A stretch of 64,000 bases of DNA. Origin: Heligmosomoides polygyrus polygyrus (taxonomy: Eukaryota > Nematoda > Chromadorea > Rhabditida > Heligmosomidae). Under the pieces are notes generated by a model. That model saw only the letters and a list, made by a program, of their open reading frames with translations. It was not told the DNA's origin and did not search any database. This document shows, piece by piece, positions 12,824 through 25,002 of the stretch. Location of the stretch: positions 65,568,643 to 65,632,642 of the forward strand of contig OX377202.1 of NCBI GenBank assembly GCA_947396885.1. Direction: 5' to 3'. A program made the translations under genes and the position numbers. The stretch's first letter is position 1; each line of letters opens with the position of its first letter.

Positions 12824-15339
12824 TACAGTAGCGGACATGCCGCTGCGTCCAACAAGCACAAGCGGCGAAAAAGATGAGAAGCGGCGCAAAAGGGCGCCGG
12901 AGAGCGCCGTTTTCCGCTCGCCACGCGCCGCGTCTGAGGCAAGTCGCGTTAGTGCGCGGCGTCCTCAACTTCTGGACGTTAGACTGAATGAAGGAGCTTA
13001 TCCATGCGTTCGGACGAGCATGGCCTACTGTTTGGATCCAACTGCCGGCATGGCGCGCGCTCTGAACAATGCATATAGGCCCGGCAGAATCAATCGAGTG
13101 GGAGCGACAACCTGTACAGCAAGCGACAGCTTGAACAGTGAGCGCATGGAGAGTTTTAACGAAAATTCCTAGCCTGCCTTCCCACTCAGGCATTGCTCTA
13201 GGACTGTCCAGCTCGCATCTGGAGTGCGCCATGAACAATGCATATAGAATCGAACCTATCAATCGAGTGGGCGCGACAGCTTGTAGAGTGAGAGTTTGAG
13301 GAGTTTTATCAGAAATCCCTAGCCGCCCCACTCAGGAGCTGCTCTAGGACTGTCCAGCTTGCATCTGGAGTGCGCCGTGAACAATGCATATAGAATCGAA
13401 CCTATCAATCGAGTGGGCCGACCGCTCGCAAATTACACGCGCGGGCGTGTTTGGAGCGCGATAACTCTGTCAAGTGTGAACCCTTCCGGCTGCAGCTTAT
13501 GGATTTTGTAGTCAGTAAAAAGCTCTAGCAGCACGCCGAAGCATAGCGAAGTAGCCTAAGCACTGACAAAATTACGGTGGTGCAAAAATGCAGGTCGGGC
13601 TTGTGTGACACGATTTTTTCCAAATTCAGTCGACCCCTGCGGAAAGACGCGGAGAGCTAGCATCTTACAAATATGCAGGCGAGCAGAACGCTCAAGGTTC
13701 TTTACGAAAACGTGCTTACAACTCCCTAGCTTATTAAATTGCCTTAGTACCAGCTGCCGCTTTAGAGCGGACGGCAACAGTAAAGATTCTTCCGCCCTTA
13801 TTCCTTCCATTTTTGAGTTTTCGGCACTAGCAATGACACTGTTCTGTTCAGCTCGATGAGCTCTATCGAACGGTGTCGATCTCGGCCAGTTTTGGAAAGA
13901 TCGATTTTTTGACATTCGCGGCGAAGAAGAGGGCGCCGCTCTAGATCGCGGCAGAGGGTGATGATGTCATCGAAAACCGATATTTCCGAGCCGGGCCAAG
14001 TTGGTTAAGATTCGATAGAGCTTTTCGTGCTGAATTGAACAGTGCTGCTACGAGTAGCGAATACCGTAATCTGGGCGAGTAAAAGCAGGGGGAACATCGA
14101 CCGTTATTGTGCTAAATTGCACATGCGGGCGTGTTCAGAGCGCAGTAACTCGTTCAGGTTAGAGTCATTTCGGCTGCAACTCGTGGGTCTTATAGGCAGT
14201 AAAATGTTCTAGTAGTACGCCAAAGTAGAAGTGGCGTAGCTTAAGAAGAGGCAATGTTACAGAGATACGAAGATGCAGATGCGGGTTGTGTGACGCATTT
14301 TTTCCGATTTCGGTGAACCACTGCGGGAAAACGCAGCTAGCTAACGCGCTTAAAATGCGTGGGCTAACAGGACGCCTAAGATATCTTACGATGACGTGCT
14401 CAGAACGCCTCAGCTGCCTAAACTGTTTTAGGCACAGCTGCCAGTTTAAAGCGTCGAAAGATAGCGGTTAGAGTTTCTTGCGCTCTTACTCGCCAATTTG
14501 AGTTTTCAACACTCGCAGTGGTACTTTTCTGTTCAGCATGAAAAGCACTATCGAATGGTATCAATTACGACCGATTGTGGAAACATTGATTTTTTGGCGG
14601 TTTCGCACCGAGGACAAGGCCACTCAAGGCCGCGGCAGAGGGACGATGACGTCATCGAAAATCGATTTTTCCGAATGGGGCCAAGTTGGTTACCATTCGA
14701 TAGAGCTTTTCGCGGTGAAGCTAATTGTGTTATTGGGAGTATCGAAAACCCAAATATGGGTGAGTAAGAGGGCAGGAAGCTTCAACCGCTAAGTCCGCCG
14801 CTCTAAAACGGCAGCTGGTACTAAGGCAATTTAATAAGCTAGGGAGCTGTGAGCACGTTTTCGTGAAGAACCTTAAGCGTTCTGCTCGCCTGCGTATTTG
14901 TAAGATGCTAGCTCTCCGCGTCTTTCCGCAGGGGTCGACTGAATTTGGTAAAAAAATCGTGTCACACAAGGCTAACCTGCATTTACGCAGCGCTGTAATT
15001 TTGTCCTATCGTAAGCTACATTACTGTCTTTTGACAAACTACTAGAACATTTTACTGCCTATAAGACCCACGAGTTGCAGCCGAAACTACTCGAACCTGA
15101 CGGAGCTACTGCGCTCTGAACACGCCCGCATGTGCAATTTAGCACAATAACGGTCGATGTTCCCCCTGCTTTTACTCTCCCAGATTACGGTATTCGCTAC
15201 TCGTAGCAGCACTGTTCAATTCAGCACGAAAAGCTCTATCGAATCTTAACCAAATTGGCCCGGTTCGGAAATATCGGTTTTCGATGACATCATCACCCTC
15301 TGCCGCGGATAGCGGGGCTACTCGCCCCCGCGACCGCGG

Positions 15340-17480
15340 TTGCGAGCGCGGCAGGGGAGATTCCAGACGGTTAGCGTGCACGCGGGCGCGAATGGTCTCC
15401 AGACTTGGTCCACGTGTCAATCACGTGCTCGCGGCCGTGAGGAGGGAATCTCCGAGCGCGATGACGGCTTGCGAAATCTACAGTGGCTGAGAGCGACCAG
15501 CGCACTAGGGCTGGTGGCATGCAAAAGTTTGGGAGGCTACATTGAAGCCTTCAGGACGCACTTTAGGAAGGGAAGGGGATTTTTTGGGAGTGAGAGAGGT
15601 AATCTTGAGTCACATGCTTCAAGCAGACAACACATCGCTTCTCAAACGACACTCCAAGCTGCCTAAGGATGAACGGAAGCTGTCTCTCTGTCCACCTGCG
15701 GACCTTCGAGGCCTGACTCGTTCATATTAGAGGTCTTCCAACACTCCTGATATCTTCCCGACCGAGCTACGATAGTTGAGTACGACAGTACACAATATTT
15801 GAAGACGAAATCGCATCCTTTTTGAACCAGAATGCCGAGCACGTCCTAACATTATGGCTGCAAACGGTTGAATAGTACAATGAAACCACATTTCTAATTG
15901 TGTTGTGTTTTTTATCCGAAAGCATCCAAGGGTTCTGGATACAAGATGGGTAGTATAGCACTCGGCAGTTTCAGAGGACCTTGATTTCACCATGTGTGAG
16001 CGACTTGGTTCACTGGTGTGCGCCTCATGAAGGCACAGGGTAGGGGGCGAAGCGGCTCAGTGAGGCTAACTTGTATTCAGTTATTAGTCACATTTGACAT
16101 AAAGCAAATGAATACTCACCTAAATCAGAATTATTTAACATCACCGATAAAATGTTTGCGGTCCAGGAGATCTCTAATTATAAAAGATTACTAGTTATCA
16201 CCCATTTATTATAGGTCGACGGAATATAGTTCAATAAATTATCAGGAACATCTGCAATACCATAGGCCATAAACATCCCTCGAATCCTAAACCGTTAACC
16301 TCAAGCGAAAAGCACAAGGATTATAATCATTATCGATCATTGATCGATATTGAACGCATTTTCGATTTTAACGATAGTAGGCAAATTTTGCATTTTCTCA
16401 GACCGACACACTTCTGTGCGTCAGCCCAGAATTGGATACCACTGCGAGGTCATCAAAAATATAAATAGAATCAAGCAACTGATCGATATTCTAGGCTTTT
16501 GTGCTGTGATGTGCTTTTACGTTGTATGTATGGACAATGTAAATGTATGTCTCCATTTTTGTTTTTTGCAGGACTGTTCGATATTTGTTGATCCTTGTTG
16601 TTTGATATTGATCCCTTTTTGTTGTTAATTTGCTATCGATAAAAATTCTTTTATCCGATCCTACCATTCCCTTAACTTACACTTTATCTCCAACCCCACT
16701 TCAACTTCAACTAGATGGTTTACTACCACTGAGTGAAACGAATTCCAATGGAGACACGAGCACCACACTCCGTGCTGTAAAAGCGCGCTCCGTTGAAGAG
16801 CGGTGAGAGCCCATCACGTGCAGAGGAGGGCTCCAGGACCTAACTCCGACGCGACGTCGCGCGCTGTCCGCGTGCGACATCGCGGCGCTGAAACGCGGAC
16901 GTGCGCTCGGTGACGCATGGTTAGCCGCGGAGCACGAAATGTTCTCAGTGTTCAAGCTCCCAGACCACATTTCTAGCAAGAAACTTAAGATTCCACAGAA
17001 TGTGGTAGGCAACTGTCTGCAGTAGGACAAATGATCCGAGAATGGGTGGTAGTGACCTTTTCCCGTAGTGTAACCATAATCACGGGTAAAAATTGACCGA
17101 AGAAGTTGTACATGGCAAATGCTGACGCTGGAAACCAACCACACGACCAAGATTCCTGTATAAACTGTCGCTGATCGTCCTATTGAAACCACATTCATAA
17201 AGCATCTCCAAGAAACGTTGAAATGAGGCAAACGCGTGCCGCGTGTCCCTGTCGGAAGCGTTTGTAGCCGTCGGAGGCATCGTACCGCGACAACTGGTCC
17301 TATTTCGTCGCGCACCGTGCGCGACGCCAGGGGGATTCGCGCGGCGTCGGAGTTATGTCTGCCCCCGTGCAGGGGAGCATGGCGGAACGGACGCTGCGGC
17401 TGCGAGTGACAGATCCGGTTAGCAGTGAGAGATGCCAGACGTCGTGCGAAACTCCGTTCGCGCGCCCAGGCTGACGGGGG
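15340..17480. other. Unpaired core of foldback element 1
   Basis: This central segment is mostly not mirrored in the flanking arms. It holds a GC-rich part (16740-17500) with its own inverted repeat (TAACTCCGACGCGACG near 16847 against the reverse near 17350) and an AT-rich part (15730-16700). The longest frame, 17315-16707 on the minus strand (202 codons), has no recognised domain and overlaps the GC-rich inverted repeat. It may be captured DNA or a further nested element. Confidence 0.4.
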
Positions 17481-18035
17481 CGAGTAGTCCGGAGACCTCT
17501 GCCGCGCCCTAGAGCTGCGCCCTCTTCTTCGCCGCGAATGTCAAAAAATCGGTCTTTCCAAAACTGGCCGAGATTGACACCGTTCGATAGAGCTCATCGA
17601 GTTGAAGATAACGGTGTCATTGCGAGTGCCGAAAACTCAAAACCGGAAGGATTAAGTGGGGAAGAAGCTTCACTGTTGCTTCCGCCGCTCTAAAGCGGCA
17701 GCTGGTATTAAGGCAACTTAATAAGCTAGGGAGTTGTAAGCACGTTTTCGTAAAGAACCTTGAGCGTTCTGCTCGCCTGCATATTTGTAAGATGCTAGCT
17801 CTCCGCGTCTTTCCGCAAGGGTCGACTGATTTTGGAAAAAATCGTGTCACACAAGCCCGACCTGCATTTTTGCACCACCGTAACTTTGTCAGTCCTTAGG
17901 CTACTTCGCTATGCTTCGGCGAGCTGCTAGAGCTTTTTACTGGCTACAAAATCCACAAGCTGTAGCCGGAAGAGTTCACACTTGACAGAGTTATCGCGCT
18001 GCAAACACGCCCGCGCGTGCAATTTGCGAGCGGTC

Positions 18036-19215
18036 GGCTCACTCGATTGATAGGTTCGATTCTATATGCATTGTTCACGGCGCACTCCAGATGCAAGCTG
18101 GACAGTCCTAGAGCAGCTCCTGAGTGGGGCGACTAGGGATTTCTGATAAAACTCCTTAAACTCTCACTCTACAAGCTTCCGCGCCCACTCGATTGATAGG
18201 TTCGATTCTATATGCATTGTTCACGGCGCACTCTAGATGCAAGCTGGACAGTCCTAGAGCAGCTCCTGACTAGGGCGGCTAAGGATTTCTGATAAAACTC
18301 CCTAAACGCGCACTCTACAAGCTTCCGCGCCCACTCGATTGATAGGTTCGATTCTATATGCATTGTTCACGGCGCACTCCAGATGCAAGCTGGACAGTCC
18401 TAGAGCAGCTCCTGAGTGGGGCGACTAGGGATTTCTGATAAAACTACTCAAACTCTCACTCTACAAGCTTCCGCGCCCACTCGATGGATAGGTTCGATTC
18501 TATATGCATTGTTCACGGCGCACTCCAGATGCAAGCTGGACAGTCCTAGAGCAGCTCCTGAGTGGGGCGACTAGGGATTTCTGATAAAACTCCCTAAACG
18601 CGCACTCTACAAGCTTCCGCGCCTACTCGATTGATAGGTTCGATTCTATATGCATTGTTCACGGCGCACTCCAGATGCAAGCTGGACAGTCCTAGAGCAG
18701 CTCCTGAGTGGGGCGACTAGGGATTTCTGATAAAACTCCCTAAACGCGCACTCTACAAGCTTCCGCGCCTACTCGATTGATAGGTTCGATTCTATATGCA
18801 TTGTTCACGGCGCACTCCATATGCAAGCTGGACAGTCCTAGAGCAGCTCCTGAGTAGAGCGGCTAGGGATTTCTGATAAAACTACTCAAACTCTCACTCT
18901 ACAAGCTTCCGCGCCCACTCGATGGATAGGTTCGATTCTATATGCATTGTTCACGGCGCACTCCAGATGCAAGCTGGACAGTACTAGAGCAGCTTCTGAG
19001 TAGGGCGGCTAAGGATTTCTGATAAAACTCCCTAAACGCGCACTCTACAAGCTTCCGCGCCCACTCGATTGATAGGTTCGATTCTATATGCATTGTTGAC
19101 AGCGCACTCCAGATGCAAGCTGGACAGTCCTAGAGCAATGCCTGAGTAGGAAGGCTAGGCATTTTCGTTAAAACTTCCCATGCGCTCACTGTTCAAGCTG
19201 TCGCTCGCTCTACAG
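18036..19215. repeat. 146-bp tandem repeat, eight copies
   Basis: The landmark TAGGTTCGATTCTATATGCA starts at 18051, 18197, 18343, 18489, 18635, 18781, 18927 and 19073, giving an exact 146-bp period across eight units, followed by a diverged partial unit near 19222. Units differ by only a few bases. Diverged single or double units in inverted orientation are present in the left arm (13060-13420). Each unit contains GGTTCGATTC, which resembles a Pol III B box, but no matching A box or tRNA fold is evident. Confidence 0.93.
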
Positions 19216-19624
19216 ATTGTCGCTCCCACTCGATTGATTCTGCCGGCCTACATGCATTGTTCAGAGCGCGCGCTATGCCGGAACTTAGTTCCAAACAGTA
19301 GGCCATGCTCGTCCGAACGCATGGATAAGCTCCTTCATTCAGTCTAACGTCCAGAAGTCGAGGACGCCGCGCACTAACGCGACTTGCCTCAGACGCGGCG
19401 CGTGGCGAGCGGAAAACGGCGCTCTCCGGCGCCCCCTTTTGCGCCGCTTCTCATCTTTTTCGCCGCTTGTGCTTGTTGGACGCAGCGGCATGTCCGGTAC
19501 TGTATCTATAGTTGGACCATTTGTGCAAGTGGCGCCAACTCGAACGGGGGTGAAGGAAGGTGGTGATCAATCCAACTGCGCCACGCGTTCCGCTTCAACG
19601 GGATGTGATGGAGGCAAATGAATG

Positions 19625-21097
19625 CAGGGATGAGCGGATAATGAAATTTTGAAAACCGGATAACGGACAACGGATAATTTTGCCCGAAAATGGCCAGATA
19701 ACGGAAAAAACGAATAACGAACAAACAACAAAAATTAAAACTCGCTTTAAATTGCACTAATTTCAACAACAGGTCAGGACTTAAAGCACTGTTAATTTAA
19801 AAGCTATTTATAGACCTTTTAGTACTGTTTTCTAAACGTTTTTCAGTCGCCACATTAACGACGTTCTATGGGGTTTTTTGCCCATCCGTAGGAAGACAAA
19901 CGCACAGCAACACACCCGCCTTTCACCTGTTTCCAAGGGTCGGTTGGATTGTCTTATTTATCAGCCTTACTCTGCGCTTAACTCTTTTTTCAATTACAGC
20001 AGTAAAATAGAGTAGTCCTTGGAAGAGCGATTCTTACGATGTCTCTGGAAAGAAGAAGAAGGCAGGAGACATCCATCCAAACAAACTTCACATAACGATC
20101 TTGTCCTACACATGCAATGAACCGTTACTGTTGTTGCTGCTCGATAGCATCCCAAGATCCAAGGTACTTCAACGTGGAATTATTTGGGATGGATAAAATA
20201 CTAACTTTTGGGTAGTAACTGCAAGCAATTGTGTACGACAAACACACACTCAAAGAGTTATGACATCCAGACCTCCTGGATGTCATAGCTCTTTGAGTGT
20301 GTGTTTGCTGTACACATCTCCTGAGGAAGAATATCCGACCCAGCCAATAGCGGAGGTGTTCCCTATGTTGCAGATAAGTTTCACAAAAAAACTTACAATT
20401 TAAAACAAATCTACATGTCTCCAGCACCCACGATGATAAGTTTGTTTGGTAGTTTATTGCTCCCCTAAAATTTTTAATGGAGAAGTTGCTTACTCTATGT
20501 ATTTGGATTAATTCGATTTCTTTTGCTAGTATTCATTGCTGTACTGCAGTATTTTTTGATAATGCACGACAGCATATGACTAAAAATGTACCATTACCGC
20601 CTGCAATCAAATCGAACTTACTGCAATGGTGCAACCACTAATGATACGATGGAAAGGTCGGCGGGGAAAGATTCTTCCCAGGATGCGGCTCTCCACTTTT
20701 GACGATTGCTAGTAGCAGTTTGTATACCTTCTTAGTCAGCACATGATTTGAGAATGAACAATGCTGTGCTAAGTAGGCCTCGTATAAGTATGGTACAGGC
20801 TTAGTGGGCCTTCTGGAAGGCTGGAAGTTAGGTATCTTTAACACTATATAGCCAGTTCCCAAGGGAGGAAACTTCAATTAACCCTTTTAGATTTGAATAC
20901 TTCTGTTGTTCCTGACGACCACTCTTGCGATCATGAAGGATCCTGTACATAGTCCACCCATCTCCCCGCCGAAAGCTAAGATTCAGCTAATTTGTTGTTC
21001 GTTATCCGGCCCAAAATTGCCGGATAACGAACAACAAAACGGATAGGTCAAAACCCGGAAACCGGATAACGGATGACGGTTAATCCGCTCATCTCTG
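19625..21097. mobile_element. Non-autonomous hAT-like DNA transposon
   Basis: The ends are CAGGGATGAGCGGAT (19625) and, reverse complemented, CAGAGATGAGCGGAT (21097), matching the CAGRG termini of hAT elements. The flanking octamers are AATGAATG (19617-19624) and ACTGAATG (21098-21105), seven of eight matching, as expected of an 8-bp hAT duplication. Subterminal ATAACGGA/CGGATAAC-type repeats occur at both ends. No transposase is encoded. A long perfect hairpin lies inside at 20231-20315. The element appears to interrupt an older SINE-like repeat, parts of which lie on both sides. Confidence 0.78.
20231..20315. repeat. Near-perfect hairpin, arms about 40 bp
   Basis: The arm GTGTACGACAAACACACACT... 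(20231 onward) is mirrored by ...GTGTGTGTTTGCTGTACAC ending at 20315, with a loop of only a few bases around 20271-20275. It lies in the middle of the hAT-like element. It may be a nested miniature inverted-repeat insertion or a local fold-back duplication. Confidence 0.85.
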
Positions 21098-21105
21098 ACT
21101 GAATG

Positions 21106-21340
21106 CCTATTCGGTCTATACAATGAATCACAGTGGAAGGATGATGGGCATGCCAGTGTTTACCCTTCCTAGACATGACTGGTACTCGCCGACGCTTGAG
21201 GGAGGCAAGGCTTGGTTGGCTAGGCTGGACCACTACAAGGCCCTCGATTGGGCTGCACACTGCAGCCGGTCTTTCTTCCGACAACGTCGCCACTCGTCCG
21301 GAAGCCTGTAAACAGCTGAACATATTGGTTCCTGTGGTGT
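21106..21340 (+). mobile_element. SINE-like repeat body
   Basis: CTTCCTAGACATGACTGGTA, followed by GGAGGCAAGGCTTGGTTGGC, matches the repeat body at 28990-29060 and the reverse of 9030-8960. Its upstream portion appears to lie before the hAT-like insertion (about 19540-19624, CAACGGGATGTGATGGAGG, matched at 28905). The small open frame 21123-21311 is part of the repeat. Confidence 0.5.
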
Positions 21341-21374
21341 TTTTGAAGGTGTGAGCACCAGAACGGTGTCACAG

Positions 21375-21430
<56 letters not shown>

Positions 21431-22144
21431 TTTGCACAATACAGTGCGCACAAAAATAACTCAAAAAGGACACGGTAAATCGCAAAAAACTACAATGTGA
21501 GAAACAAGATTTTAAAAGCCATCAGCAACACGAATTGAAGTTAGTTAAACAGACTGAAATATACTTCTTCAAGAAGTGAGGGCGGAACGGCGAATTCGAA
21601 AAAAAACCGGCAGATTCTGTGAAAAATCTACTAGAAAGAATCAAATAGGAGGGGACTGAGGGAGGTAGAGAATTTGAAGGAGAAGAGCAGTGGGCCGCCA
21701 GCACTGCAAGTCGTGAGATCGGCTCCGGATACCAGCATAGTAGGTCCGTCAACTCCAACAAATCTCATACCTTCGACTGCAGGGGAAATAGAGGACAGAC
21801 ATGAATGTACACTCTGTCTGACCAAACATACAAAAACCGGTAACAAGTGATAGAGCAATATTAAATATTTGAAACTCTCAAACAGCAAACAAACGAAAGA
21901 AGAGCAATTAGGAAACTAAAAAAAAGTGAACTAGAAACAACAGCAACTAGGAAAAACTAACAACTAGTAGAATAGCAACTAAAAACAGAGGATATTGATA
22001 GAAAATATGTTTGTGTATAATGAAGAAAAAAGCTACTGATACGGAATAGTAAAAAAAGAACACTTAATGAGAAGGAAAAAACTCAAAAAAGGATTTAAAA
22101 AAATAATGATAATAAAAATATATGAGAATGTAAAAAATCCCACT

Positions 22145-24991
22145 CTAGCTAAAGTCAGGGATTTGGAGCGTAGAAAGCAAGTCAATTTTTTTCAGCTGAC
22201 TTCGGAAAATGTTGTGGTTGGGCGCTTCAAGTAAGGTAGGAGGCAGCATCTGCAGCCATCGAGCTCCACGGTAGAAAAGTGAATGGAAAACCTTCTCCTT
22301 ATTTTTCTTCTTTACCTTGGGGTAGCGAAAACAGTACTTGTTATGACGACCTTGCGATGGGACAAAAACCCAATACTTGCTAGCTCTCAGCCTTGATTCA
22401 CCCTTCAGAATTTTGAAACAGAAAATTAAATCGTTGAAGACACGCCTATATAGAAGACTTTTAAGATTAAAAATTTTGAGTCTTTCTCCATATCCTGGAA
22501 TAATTCTAGAACTTGTAGTATTTGGGAAGCACCTATAGAACAGAATTTTTGTGAAAGTCTTTTGAACCTTTTCAATTTTTTCCTGACTTTTTTTTGTGTA
22601 GGGGCTCCAAACCTGAGAGCAATACTCTAAAATTGGAATAACATATGTCTTATACAAGGTGATCAGAAGAGAGCTATCATTACATTTCAGGTTCCTAAAA
22701 ATGAAAAATAGGGCAGAAAATGCTTTTCGCACCATATTATCAACGTGATTCGAGAATTTCAACTCCTTGTCCAGAAAAACACCGAGGTCACGGGGTTCCG
22801 TTGTAGATGGCAGCAATCTGTTGTCAATTTTGAATTCTGTAGCTGGTAGGCTTCCAAGATGAAAGACCATGGTTTTCGAAAGGTTCACTGGTATTTCCCA
22901 AGCTTCAGACCACTCCATCATCACGTTTATGGATTGAGATAAAGCTTGACAAACCTGCATTTTATTGCCACTGTTATAGATTCCGTAAATTTTTATGTCA
23001 TCGGCATACATTTGTACCTTCACTTGAGGATGTGTGACTAAAATTGCTGGAAGGTTGAATGTGTATGCAAGGAAAAGGACCGGCGACAATACGCCTCCCT
23101 GAGGAACGCCGCTATTGCAATCGTAGCATCTTGAGAAGGAACTTCCAACCTTAACACGCATACGTCTTCCGTACAAATATGAGCGCAGCCATTCTAAAAG
23201 AGGTCCTCTGACGCCCAGTTGACAAAGTTTACCAAGAAGTTTTTCGTGGTTAACTTTGTCAAAGGCTTTTGACAAATCAAAATACACGACATCAACGGAG
23301 TCTCCATTATTTAAAGCCAAATTCCAGTCGAAGATGCAGTCTGCCAGCTGAGTGGAAGTGGAGGCACCTGCCGTAAAGCCGTGTTGCTCATATGGAACTA
23401 AATGTTTCCGGGAAAACCACGTAACAATCTTATCTCGCACAATCTTTTCCATAACTTTCATTGGTGTGGGCGTTATGCTTATAGGACGGAAGGAAGAGAG
23501 CTGTACTGATTTAGGATCTTTTGGAATGGCTGTGACAATGGATTCCTTCCAAACAGAAGGGACCTTACAACAATTTAAAGAAATGCTTAAAATCATCGAC
23601 AGAGGTCTATAAAGGGAAGTGGCACATTTTTTAAAAATAATTTGTGGAATTGCATCAGACGTTACAGAAGTAGAGCACTTCAGTCGTTTCATAACTTTTA
23701 AGACCTCCTCAGGGCATATCATAAAATCTTCAATGGCTTCATTTTCGTTCATGTTAGCATGTTCCACAACATCGCTCAATTCAACATCGTGCGAACGCGA
23801 ATTAAAAACAGAGGCAAAAACGCGTGCCAGTGCTTCCGCTTTTTGCTGATCACTTATATACAGTGCACCAGTATCATCCTCAAGAACAGGCAGCTTTGAC
23901 GGTGGCTTCATCTTGCTCCGAATTAGAGAAAACAATGCCTTTTTATTTTGTGTTTTGGAAGAAACCTTTTCTTTGTACGATAGGAACCTTTTCAAGTGGT
24001 GATTCAATTCCTGACATACCTTCTTATATAGCGGATGGCAAAGAGGATTTGTCAGTGACTTGAAAAGACGTGATTTTTGGTGTATTAAATTAGAGATATG
24101 CTTCGGATAGTAATGAAATGAAGTCTTCGCATAATCAATGGGAACATGAAGGGATAAGCCGTAGTGAACTACACGGCAAAATCTGTTGTACACGTCATCT
24201 ATGTTTTCGTAACCTTGTAAAATTTCCCACCAATCGATGGAATTAAAATACTGCATTAAGCAGGGATAACTGGCCTTACGAAAATTGGGGAAGGGTAGCT
24301 CACGTTGCCTAATTAAAGGGACGTTTATCTCAAAGGTAATTATATTGTGATCAGCTGATGCGAAAGGGGAAAGAACAGAAATGTTGTCAAGGATTGGCGT
24401 TGAAGTCAAGATTATGTCAAGAATTGCATCACCTCGGGTTGGTTTCACTACTTGCTGAGACAAACCACAGCAATCAAAAAACTCCAAAAAATTTTCCGAA
24501 CACAAATTCTTAGGCTTGCTACGCTGAACCCAATCGATATCGAGGTTAAAGTCCCCAAGCACAATTAGATGTTTGCTCGACAGACACAAATCTATCATTA
24601 CGTCTATAAGGGAATCATCGTCGTCTGCACTTGAGTTAGGTGGACGATACACTAAGACAACTCTAAATACGCATGAACAATTTGCATTAACTGCATCGAT
24701 GCAGAGAATATCAGACTTGAGGCAGGAGGGAACCTTAACAGCAGTTAGAGTAATTGAATTCTTAGCCAGGCAGCAGATGCCACCGCCTTTTCGATTTATG
24801 CGATCCCCTCTAAAAACTCTATACGGAAAGTTGGATAGTATTTCTGAATTTGATATTTTCTCTGAAAGCCATGTTTCGGTGATAAAAAGTAGATCTGGAT
24901 CATATGTTGCCAAAAAGAAGTGTAGATGGTGCATCTTGTTAGCAAGGCTTCGAGCGTTAAACAAGAAGCATTTCATGGCCGTGGATGGCAT
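22145..24991 (-). CDS. CR1-like ORF2: AP endonuclease and reverse transcriptase
   Basis: The 948-residue product has an N-terminal exonuclease-endonuclease-phosphatase domain: NARSLANK near 12, ITETWL near 37, VYRPPNSS near 115, LGDFNLDIDW near 145. The RT follows: SFRPISITPTPMKVMEKI, YEQHGFTAGASTS, VYFDLSKAFDKVNH, GVPQGGVLSPVLF and the VQMYADDIK catalytic box. The C-terminal thumb region ends with YVIPILEYCSQVWSP, typical of CR1/Jockey elements. It would nick chromosomal DNA and copy the element RNA at the nick. The start lies 12 bases after the ORF1 stop, suggesting re-initiation or coupled translation. No stop or frameshift is present. Confidence 0.93.
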   Translation of the reverse strand: MPSTAMKCFLFNARSLANKMHHLHFFLATYDPDLLFITETWLSEKISNSEILSNFPYRVFRGDRINRKGGGICCLAKNSITLTAVKVPSCLKSDILCIDAVNANCSCVFRVVLVYRPPNSSADDDDSLIDVMIDLCLSSKHLIVLGDFNLDIDWVQRSKPKNLCSENFLEFFDCCGLSQQVVKPTRGDAILDIILTSTPILDNISVLSPFASADHNIITFEINVPLIRQRELPFPNFRKASYPCLMQYFNSIDWWEILQGYENIDDVYNRFCRVVHYGLSLHVPIDYAKTSFHYYPKHISNLIHQKSRLFKSLTNPLCHPLYKKVCQELNHHLKRFLSYKEKVSSKTQNKKALFSLIRSKMKPPSKLPVLEDDTGALYISDQQKAEALARVFASVFNSRSHDVELSDVVEHANMNENEAIEDFMICPEEVLKVMKRLKCSTSVTSDAIPQIIFKKCATSLYRPLSMILSISLNCCKVPSVWKESIVTAIPKDPKSVQLSSFRPISITPTPMKVMEKIVRDKIVTWFSRKHLVPYEQHGFTAGASTSTQLADCIFDWNLALNNGDSVDVVYFDLSKAFDKVNHEKLLGKLCQLGVRGPLLEWLRSYLYGRRMRVKVGSSFSRCYDCNSGVPQGGVLSPVLFLAYTFNLPAILVTHPQVKVQMYADDIKIYGIYNSGNKMQVCQALSQSINVMMEWSEAWEIPVNLSKTMVFHLGSLPATEFKIDNRLLPSTTEPRDLGVFLDKELKFSNHVDNMVRKAFSALFFIFRNLKCNDSSLLITLYKTYVIPILEYCSQVWSPYTKKSQEKIEKVQKTFTKILFYRCFPNTTSSRIIPGYGERLKIFNLKSLLYRRVFNDLIFCFKILKGESRLRASKYWVFVPSQGRHNKYCFRYPKVKKKNKEKVFHSLFYRGARWLQMLPPTLLEAPNHNIFRSQLKKIDLLSTLQIPDFS

Positions 24992-25002
24992 ACCGTGTCC
25001 CG

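Larger units (their letters stand above)
12826..19502. mobile_element. Large TA-flanked foldback (inverted-repeat) element 1
   Basis: The termini are CAGTAGCGGACATGCCGCTG at 12826 and the complementary GGCATGTCCGGTACTG ending at 19502, each bordered by TA, as for Tc1/mariner-type insertion. The first roughly 600 bp of the left end are mirrored at the right end (about 18900-19502). Internal segments are also mirrored several times: 13555-13870 recurs inverted at 14795-15010 and 17620-17900, and 13930-14560 recurs inverted toward 15040-15290. The right side carries the 146-bp tandem array. No transposase frame is recognised, so it would be mobilised in trans. A less symmetrical core (about 15340-17480) is listed separately. 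Confidence 0.8.

Noticed and set aside
16707..17315. 202-codon minus-strand frame in foldback 1
   Set aside because: It lies over a GC-rich inverted repeat where stop codons are rare; no family recognised, so not called as a gene.
18036..19215. CRISPR-like array
   Set aside because: The whole 146-bp unit is conserved with no variable spacers, the genome is eukaryotic, and related units sit in transposon arms; it is a tandem satellite.
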